This document shows positions 6,261 through 10,942 of a stretch of 10,942 nucleotides of DNA, one piece after another. Under the pieces are notes generated by a model, which did no database searches, was not told the DNA's origin, and worked only from the letters and a program-made list of their open reading frames with translations. Each line of letters begins with the position of its first letter. The stretch's first letter is position 1. The position numbers were made by a program, and so were the translations under genes. The DNA is from an uncultured Clostridia bacterium (GTDB taxonomy: Bacteria; Bacillota; Clostridia; UBA1381), in the NCBI GenBank assembly GCA_934454035.1, contig CAKSFY010000069.1, forward strand, positions 1 to 10,942. The letters run 5' to 3'.

Positions 6261-7634
6261 TTACTTATCACCGTTTTCTGTTTGTAATCCCTGTGCTTTT
6301 TCAGCCTTTTTGAATTTTGCAATAACCAATCTGTAATCAACCACAATCAGAATAAATGCTCCAAGCCATGCAAGCGGATTGGCAAAGCATACGCCGATAA
6401 ATCCGAAATATTCAACCAAAACCAGTGAGCCCAAGGCACGGCAGCCTATTTCCACAAACCCGGTCAGCATTGGAATTACTGCGCGACCCAATGCCTGAAG
6501 TGAGCTTTTGTAAACTACGAGCGGTACTAAAATTACACTGCAAACAGAATTAATTATTATATACATATATCCGTTTTGGATAAGCTCGCTGCTTTCATTG
6601 CCGGCAATTGCGTACATAAGTCCCCTGCCGAAGAATATCATAAGCAAAGCGATTATTACCGACATCGCAAGGCACATAACGATACAACGGTTTATTCCGC
6701 TTCTGATTCGTTTATATTCACCGGCACCGTAATTTTGCGCGGCAAAAACCGATACCGCAGCGCCGAAAGAGAGTACAGGCTGAACGATAAATTGCTCCAA
6801 TTTATTTGCGGCGGAATAAGCCGCAACATAAAGAGTTCCGAGCCCGTTGTTCACAAATTGAATTATAATTCCGCCCACAGAAAGAACAATATTCAAAAAT
6901 GCCATTGGCAGACCTGTTTTTAACAGACTTTCCGTGAGCTTTTTTTCGGGTTTCATATCTGAAAAAGATATATGCAGTACGGGCAATTTCACAACTATAT
7001 AAATTACGCAAAGTATATCGGAAACTACCTGGGCAATCGCCGTTGCAAGTCCGGCACCCTCAGGACCCATCTTAAAGCTGTATATAAATACTATATCAAG
7101 AATAATATTAACTATACAGGCAATAATCAGGAAAAACAAAGGTGTTTTTGAATCACCGAGTGCGCGTATCATATTGGACAGCAGGTTAAAAACGGTTGTT
7201 GCAAACAGCCCTATAAAAATCCACATTATATAACCGTAAGAATCTTTTATAATCTCTTCGGGAGTTTGTAAAAATTCCAAAACCGGCATTGCATATGTTA
7301 TACAACCCCATGTTAAAATTGCGGTAAAAATAACGGATAAAATTATACTTATACCAAAGCTTTTTTTAATACCGTCAAGGTCATTTGCGCCGAAGCGCTG
7401 CGCCGTAATTGCCGCAAAGCCGGTAGTCAGCCCTTGTATGGACCCTGTTGTAAACCAAACTATACTTCCCGTTGCTCCGACTGCGGCAAGGGCATTCATT
7501 CCGAGAATACGTCCGACAATAACCGTGTCTGCCATGTTGTAGAATTGCTGAAACAGGTTTCCTATCAGATACGGTATTGCAAAAAAGAAAATCAATTTAG
7601 ACGGATTACCTTTTGTCAAGTCAGATGTTGTCAT
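6261..7634 (-). CDS. MATE family efflux transporter
   Basis: This is an integral membrane antiporter of the MATE (multidrug and toxic compound extrusion) family, which exports cationic drugs or metabolites using a sodium or proton gradient. From ATG 7634 it has 457 residues, the normal length, with about 12 hydrophobic segments. It opens with the family pattern LTKGNPSKLIFFFAIPYLIGN followed by FNMADT-like QFYNMADTVIVGR and LAAVGATGS; the second half repeats the layout (QFIVQPVLSFGAAVSVFAAQNYGAGEYKR and SSLQALGRAVIPM). I chose ATG 7634 rather than ATG 7646 because a GAGGG site lies 5 bases before it, while the upstream ATG almost touches its purine run. It is the last gene of the ABC-GH43-MATE operon, 21 bases after the GH43 stop. 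Substrate cannot be predicted. Confidence 0.94.
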   Translation of the reverse strand: MTTSDLTKGNPSKLIFFFAIPYLIGNLFQQFYNMADTVIVGRILGMNALAAVGATGSIVWFTTGSIQGLTTGFAAITAQRFGANDLDGIKKSFGISIILSVIFTAILTWGCITYAMPVLEFLQTPEEIIKDSYGYIMWIFIGLFATTVFNLLSNMIRALGDSKTPLFFLIIACIVNIILDIVFIYSFKMGPEGAGLATAIAQVVSDILCVIYIVVKLPVLHISFSDMKPEKKLTESLLKTGLPMAFLNIVLSVGGIIIQFVNNGLGTLYVAAYSAANKLEQFIVQPVLSFGAAVSVFAAQNYGAGEYKRIRSGINRCIVMCLAMSVIIALLMIFFGRGLMYAIAGNESSELIQNGYMYIIINSVCSVILVPLVVYKSSLQALGRAVIPMLTGFVEIGCRALGSLVLVEYFGFIGVCFANPLAWLGAFILIVVDYRLVIAKFKKAEKAQGLQTENGDK

Positions 7635-7655
7635 AGAATCCCTCATTTCCTTTAA

Positions 7656-8507
7656 TTATATATCTGTAAGCTTGATTCCGCCGTCAGCTTCAATTACTTC
7701 AAAAAGAACTGCTCGCTCAAGCGGTGCGTCATTCGGAAGATGCATAACAAACATTGTTTTGCCGTCAAAAGTATTAAATATCATTCCGTGTCCGCCGTGA
7801 CTTGCCGAAAGCGGAGTTTTATCAACGCTCCAGTTTCCGTCTATATCTCCGTTGTCACTTCGTGATATAAGCTCCGAATAACCGTTTTCGGTAAAGGTAG
7901 ACCAAATACAAAGCAAAGTTCCGTTTGTCATTCGATATAAAAAAGGTCCGTCAGTAACTTTTGAGATTCCGTCTCCTATATTTTTGGAATCGGGACAATC
8001 GGAAGCATGCCACAAAAGACGCGGTTTTCCGATAACAGTTTTTAAATCTTCCGACAGTTCTGCCTCGCAAATGCTGCCGTCACCAATCTGCGTCCATTCA
8101 TGGCAAAAAACTATATGCGGTTTGCCTTTTTTATCAAAATATAAGGTTCCGTCAAGGCACTCCCACTCAGGCGGAGTTGCAGCATTGCCGGAAAGCGGTG
8201 AAAATTTCCCGTCCGGTTTATCAGAAACCAATATTTGTGTTGCTCTGCGTCTGTTATCGGATTTAAAGGAGGCAAACATATAGAACTGTCCTTTATATTC
8301 GTGTACCTCCGGTGCCCAAAAATCATATTTACCCCAAAAATCGGGATTCTTTTCAAAAACAGTTTTCGGTTCCGACCATTCTGTCAGGTCTTTGCTTTTA
8401 TATACGCAAAAAGACTTCTGAGTGCCGACTTTTGAGCCATATAAATAGTAAGTGTTATCATATGGCAGTATAAACGGGTCCCTTATGTGAATTTCTTTTA
8501 ACTTCAT
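7656..8507 (-). CDS. Glycoside hydrolase family 43-type protein (cytoplasmic)
   Basis: The 283-residue protein has the five-bladed beta-propeller motifs of glycoside hydrolase family 43 and relatives, which remove arabinose, xylose or galactose units from plant polysaccharide fragments. Visible are RDPF (Asp10, the likely general base), SKDLTEW, the aromatic-rich WAPEVHEYKGQFYMF (65-79), ECLDGTLYFDKKGKPHIVF with Asp119 (likely pKa-modulating), VTDGPFLYR (184-192) and a late GGHGMIF with His240. Most GH43 enzymes have Glu rather than Asp at the TDGP position. There is no signal peptide, so it should act on short, imported sugars in the cytoplasm, or have another role. An AAGGAG site sits 11 bases before the ATG. 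It lies between ABC exporter and MATE genes with short gaps (23 and 21 bases), so it is in the same operon. The substrate is unknown. Confidence 0.85.
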   Translation of the reverse strand: MKLKEIHIRDPFILPYDNTYYLYGSKVGTQKSFCVYKSKDLTEWSEPKTVFEKNPDFWGKYDFWAPEVHEYKGQFYMFASFKSDNRRRATQILVSDKPDGKFSPLSGNAATPPEWECLDGTLYFDKKGKPHIVFCHEWTQIGDGSICEAELSEDLKTVIGKPRLLWHASDCPDSKNIGDGISKVTDGPFLYRMTNGTLLCIWSTFTENGYSELISRSDNGDIDGNWSVDKTPLSASHGGHGMIFNTFDGKTMFVMHLPNDAPLERAVLFEVIEADGGIKLTDI

Positions 8508-8530
8508 AGCTGTCTGTACTCCTTTTTTTA

Positions 8531-10381
8531 TTAATCCAGCGTTTCCGCTTGTTTTGCATTCATATCATTTAATGTCTTAAGCTCGTAGAATTTACCTTTC
8601 TTACTCATAAGCTCATCATATGTGCCGGTTTCAATGCATCTTCCGTTGTCCATTACAACTATCCTGTCTGCGTCACGTATAGTTGACAGGCGGTGAGCAA
8701 CAATAAAAGTTGTTCTGCCTTTTATCAAGTGTGAAATGGCCTTTTGGACATGATATTCAGATATATTATCAAGTGCAGAGGTTGCTTCATCCAAAATAAG
8801 TATTCTAGGGTCGCGGATAAGCGCTCTGGCTATAGATATACGCTGTTTCTGACCTCCGGAAAGCTTGCCGCCGCCCTCGCCTATAACAGTGTCCAGTCCG
8901 TTCGGGAGTTCGTCGGTAAATTCATTTATGTTTGCAAGGCGGACAACCTCCTGCAAAAGCTCCTCCGGCACATCCGTAAGTCCGTAGGTGATATTTTCCC
9001 GTATTGTTCCGGTAAATAAAATACTTGTTTGCGGCACTACGGATATGAAATGGCGGTAATCACTCAAGTTAATTGCTTCTATCGGTTTTCCGTCTATTTT
9101 TAATTCGCCGGAGGTAGGCGGAAGAAAACCGATTATCATATTCATAATCGTTGATTTTCCGGATCCTGAGGCGCCTACGAATGCGATACACTCACCCGGT
9201 TCAACCGAAAGTGAAAAATCGGATATTGTATTTTCGGCAGAATTCGGATATTTATAGCACACATTATTAAAATCAATGCTTCCGTGAACATAGCGCAGTC
9301 TTATCTTATTGCTGTTATCCTCAACCTCGTTGGACAGAACAATCTCCGATACCGACCGAATGGATTCAAGACCTTTTGTCAGCTCGGGATATATATTGGT
9401 AAGGCTCTGAACATTACCCGAAATTGAGCTGAAATAGCTTTGATAAAGAACGACATCTCCGACCGGTATTTTTCCTTTAAGTGCAAGGAATGCGGTAAAG
9501 AACAAACAAATTGCGCTCATCATCTGGCTCACAACCCATGTTATCGAACCGAAATATGCATTGACATTATCAAGCACCAAGCCTTTTTCTCTGAGCGCTC
9601 TGATATTTTCCTCCAAAGTTGCAATTTCTTCATTTTCCAATCCGTGCGCTTTTGTTACGGGAATCATATCCAGCATATTTGAAACCTTTGCCGAAATATT
9701 TTCTGTTTCCTTTCTGAATTTTCTGTTTGTACTTGACATAGTTTTACGAAACAGATAAATCACGGCAACATTTATCGGAATGACGACCATAAAAAATAAA
9801 GTCACAATTCCGCTTTTCATCACAACAATTGCGATTGAAACAATAACGTTCAGTATACACGGGACGACGCTTTTTACAAAGTATGAATTTAAAAATTCTA
9901 TCGCTTCTATATCGCGCAGAAATTTAGACTGAATTTTTCCGCTTTCAATTTCTTTATGATAAGTAATGGAAAGATGCTGCAGCTTTTTAATAAGCGTGTT
10001 TCTAAGACCTGCTCCCACCGTGCGGAGCATTTTGTTAACATATTTTTCGTACCACAATACGTGTGTCGGAATATTTTGTATAAGCAGAAAAAACAATATA
10101 ACGCCGTATATGGCAAGCTTTTTCGGAGTATCGGCATCCGGCGAGGTTATCAGATTAATAACTTCGGACGTAACAAGCGGAATTGCCCAGGTAGGCGACG
10201 CTTTGATTACATACACAAGCATGGAAAAAAGGACCTTGCCGGCATTTTGCTTAAGGAGCATCTTCGGAATACCGCTTACTTTTTTGTCTGTTGTTTGCCC
10301 CGGAGACTCCTGGAAAAGGACTTCATAATCCGGGATTTGATTTTTGTCTTTTTTGATTTTTTTCTCTGAATTGTTTGTCAT
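8531..10381 (-). CDS. ABC exporter, fused membrane and ATPase domains
   Basis: This 616-residue protein is a type IV (B-family-like) ABC exporter half-transporter that works as a dimer in the membrane. After a charged, soluble N-terminus of about 45 residues come about six membrane helices in residues 46-330, with the usual long cytoplasmic helices (ISAKVSNMLDMIPVTKAHG). The ATPase domain has Walker A GASGSGKST (403-411), Q-loop Gln451 (VVPQTSILF), signature LSGGQKQR (507-514), Walker B ILILDEATSALD with Asp531 and Glu532, and H-loop His563 (AHRLSTI). All catalytic residues are present. No peptidase C39 domain is seen. A GGGGTGAT site precedes the ATG. It is the first gene of the operon with GH43 and MATE and has a good upstream promoter. 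Substrate unknown; such proteins export lipids, peptides or drugs. Confidence 0.95.
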   Translation of the reverse strand: MTNNSEKKIKKDKNQIPDYEVLFQESPGQTTDKKVSGIPKMLLKQNAGKVLFSMLVYVIKASPTWAIPLVTSEVINLITSPDADTPKKLAIYGVILFFLLIQNIPTHVLWYEKYVNKMLRTVGAGLRNTLIKKLQHLSITYHKEIESGKIQSKFLRDIEAIEFLNSYFVKSVVPCILNVIVSIAIVVMKSGIVTLFFMVVIPINVAVIYLFRKTMSSTNRKFRKETENISAKVSNMLDMIPVTKAHGLENEEIATLEENIRALREKGLVLDNVNAYFGSITWVVSQMMSAICLFFTAFLALKGKIPVGDVVLYQSYFSSISGNVQSLTNIYPELTKGLESIRSVSEIVLSNEVEDNSNKIRLRYVHGSIDFNNVCYKYPNSAENTISDFSLSVEPGECIAFVGASGSGKSTIMNMIIGFLPPTSGELKIDGKPIEAINLSDYRHFISVVPQTSILFTGTIRENITYGLTDVPEELLQEVVRLANINEFTDELPNGLDTVIGEGGGKLSGGQKQRISIARALIRDPRILILDEATSALDNISEYHVQKAISHLIKGRTTFIVAHRLSTIRDADRIVVMDNGRCIETGTYDELMSKKGKFYELKTLNDMNAKQAETLD

Positions 10382-10413
10382 AGGATATCACCCCAAAATA
10401 TTTGTTCAATAAC

Positions 10414-10441
10414 ATTATATAGGAAAAATAAAACTTGTCAA
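10414..10441 (-). promoter_or_regulatory. Sigma-A promoter of the ABC-GH43-MATE operon
   Basis: On the minus strand TTGACA (10441-10436) and TATAAT (10419-10414) match the consensus perfectly with a 16-base spacer. The -10 box lies 32 bases before the ABC transporter ATG. The Spo0A-type boxes at 10537-10563 are about 100 bases upstream of this promoter. Confidence 0.87.
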
Positions 10442-10593
10442 TAGTATTTCGGAAAATAAAATATTTCATTTATTTTACACAAGAGATGCACCGTTTTTTC
10501 ATCAATTCTGACAGTTTAAAACATAATTATTATTTATTCGACAAACTGTCGAATACGGTCGAACGATTTTTTGTAAAATCAGGTAAAATTATA
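10442..10593. other. Regulatory part of the divergent intergenic region
   Basis: The 315 bases between the ABC gene start (10381) and the small gene start (10697) carry no protein-coding gene that I can support. They hold two promoters facing apart, the Spo0A-type array, a GACAGTTT word (10510-10517) that is complementary to AAACTGTC inside the array (10543-10550 region), and a small inverted repeat GATTTT-TTGT-AAAATC (10565-10580). The DNA is strongly AT-rich. Confidence 0.6.
10535..10563. promoter_or_regulatory. Array of three Spo0A-box-like heptamers
   Basis: Spo0A, the master regulator of sporulation, binds the 0A box TGTCGAA. Here TTCGACA (10537-10543) is a perfect box on the minus strand, TGTCGAA (10547-10553) a perfect box on the plus strand, and GGTCGAA (10557-10563) a one-mismatch box on the plus strand. 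They start exactly 10 bases apart with 3-base spacers, the phase expected for Spo0A dimers on one face of the helix. The first two form a perfect inverted repeat with 9-base arms (10535-10555). The array lies about 30 bases upstream of the -35 box for the small gene at 10697 and about 95 bases upstream of the ABC operon -35. Whether it activates or represses cannot be told from sequence. Confidence 0.7.
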
Positions 10594-10622
10594 TTGACAA
10601 AATAAAGCGAATGCTGTAAAAT
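10594..10622 (+). promoter_or_regulatory. Sigma-A promoter of the small gene at 10697
   Basis: TTGACA (10594-10599) and TAAAAT (10617-10622) are 17 bases apart. The transcript would begin near 10629 and have a leader of about 68 bases with two small hairpins: GACTT-AAA-AAGTC (10637-10649) and CCGA-TTAT-TCGG (10656-10667), the second followed by ATTTTATT. Confidence 0.8.
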
Positions 10623-10696
10623 ATCTTTGTAATTGAGACTTAAAAAGTCGAAAAACCGATTATTCGGATTTTATTCATGCGAAAGGGGTCGAAAAT

Positions 10697-10855
10697 ATGA
10701 ATCAATATAATTTATCGGATTTGAGAGACAAAGTCAATAAGGTTGCGGAAAGCGGGTATGCGGCATTAAATATATTGAGCGATTACAGACTGGTGCGTGA
10801 AATATATGAAATTGAAAAAGAAATGGAAAGACTTATAAAATTACATATAACATAA
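10697..10855 (+). CDS. Small helical protein, possibly Spo0E-like
   Basis: This 52-residue protein is not firmly recognised. It starts at ATG 10697 with AGGGG (10684-10688) eight bases upstream, and has a clear promoter, so it is probably a real gene. It reads as two amphipathic helices joined by a short turn: NLSDLRDKVNKVAESGY, then a second helix YRLVREIYEIEKEMERLIK. The order LxxLRxxV, a turn with SD, then a helix ending in MERLI resembles Spo0E-type aspartyl-phosphate phosphatases, small proteins that dephosphorylate Spo0A, but the diagnostic SQELD is replaced by EKEME. Control by a Spo0A-box array would fit a phosphorelay regulator. A Sda-like kinase inhibitor or another small regulator is also possible. 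There is no signal peptide or membrane segment. The gene is divergent from the ABC operon, and I see no clear terminator after it. Confidence 0.6.
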   Translation: MNQYNLSDLRDKVNKVAESGYAALNILSDYRLVREIYEIEKEMERLIKLHIT

Positions 10856-10860
10856 AAAAA

Positions 10861-10882
10861 GGGGCTGTAAAAAAAGTCCGGA
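10861..10882. other. Possible end of an insertion sequence
   Basis: Directly after the small gene, GGGGCTGT followed by seven A and GTCC resembles terminal inverted repeats of some Firmicutes insertion sequences (IS1182-like ends commonly carry GGGGCTGT and an A run). The rest of the putative element would lie beyond the window; the 60 bases that follow hold no open frame I can assign. This is recollection of a pattern, not a match to a known element. Confidence 0.22.
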
Positions 10883-10942
10883 ACGCAAGAAAAGAAGAGA
10901 AAAGCACATATTACAGAAAATATAATTGTTTTAGTCTGAACA

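Noticed and set aside
10535..10563. LexA/SOS operator
   Set aside because: The Firmicutes LexA site is GAAC-N4-GTTC; the inverted repeat here is built on TGTCGAA and fits Spo0A far better.
10606..10612. AGCGAAT, a match to the sigma-H -10 pattern, upstream of the small gene
   Set aside because: The only partial sigma-H -35 (AGGTAAA near 10581) is about 18 bases away, whereas 11-12 is expected, and a better sigma-A promoter overlaps it.
1..10942. CRISPR array, phage genes, toxin-antitoxin pair or other defence system
   Set aside because: No regularly spaced repeats, no phage or nuclease-module proteins beyond the housekeeping-type YraN, and no recognisable toxin-antitoxin pair were seen.

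Overview
The window looks like a chromosomal segment of a low-to-mid GC, endospore-forming Clostridia-type Firmicute, possibly a gut Eubacteriales member (inference). The evidence is strong AGGAG-type ribosome binding sites, near-consensus sigma-A promoters, a DUF4364 gene (a clostridial family), a prfB gene with the classical +1 frameshift, a CCA-encoding tRNA-Glu, and an array of Spo0A-type boxes at the right end.

Layout. (1) 2-1008, minus strand: yraN and rnhB, overlapping by one base (TAATG). (2) 1127-3376, plus strand: a DUF4364 gene, then prfB (release factor 2, programmed frameshift at 1816-1822) with its own TTGACA-N17-TATGAT promoter, then a small lipoprotein gene. This unit ends at a hairpin terminator lying inside the 3' end of the convergent regulator gene. 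(3) 3377-5693: a LysR-type regulator (minus) divergent from prdX/ybaK (trans-editing of mischarged tRNA-Pro) and proB (glutamate 5-kinase). All three carry frameshifts at short A/T runs, four in about 1.3 kb, while their protein sequence is otherwise well preserved. (4) 5827-5982: consensus promoter, tRNA-Glu(CTC), strong terminator. It is followed by a GC-rich structured intergenic element (6026-6107) and a second strong terminator (6200-6235). (5) 6261-10381, minus strand: one apparent operon of an ABC exporter half-transporter, a cytoplasmic GH43-type glycosidase and a MATE-family efflux protein, with a TTGACA-N16-TATAAT promoter. (6) 10535-10855: three Spo0A-box-like heptamers on an exact 10-bp phase, then a sigma-A promoter and a 52-residue helical protein with weak resemblance to Spo0E-type phosphatases. 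The last 80 bases begin with a sequence resembling an insertion-sequence end.

How parts may work together. rnhB/yraN and prfB are housekeeping. The LysR-prdX-proB cluster links proline synthesis with quality control of tRNA-Pro charging, and may be decaying or mis-assembled here. The Spo0A-box array plus small protein is the best candidate for an undescribed regulatory module: a short protein under direct sporulation/phosphorelay control. No CRISPR array, riboswitch, phage gene or complete mobile element was seen.
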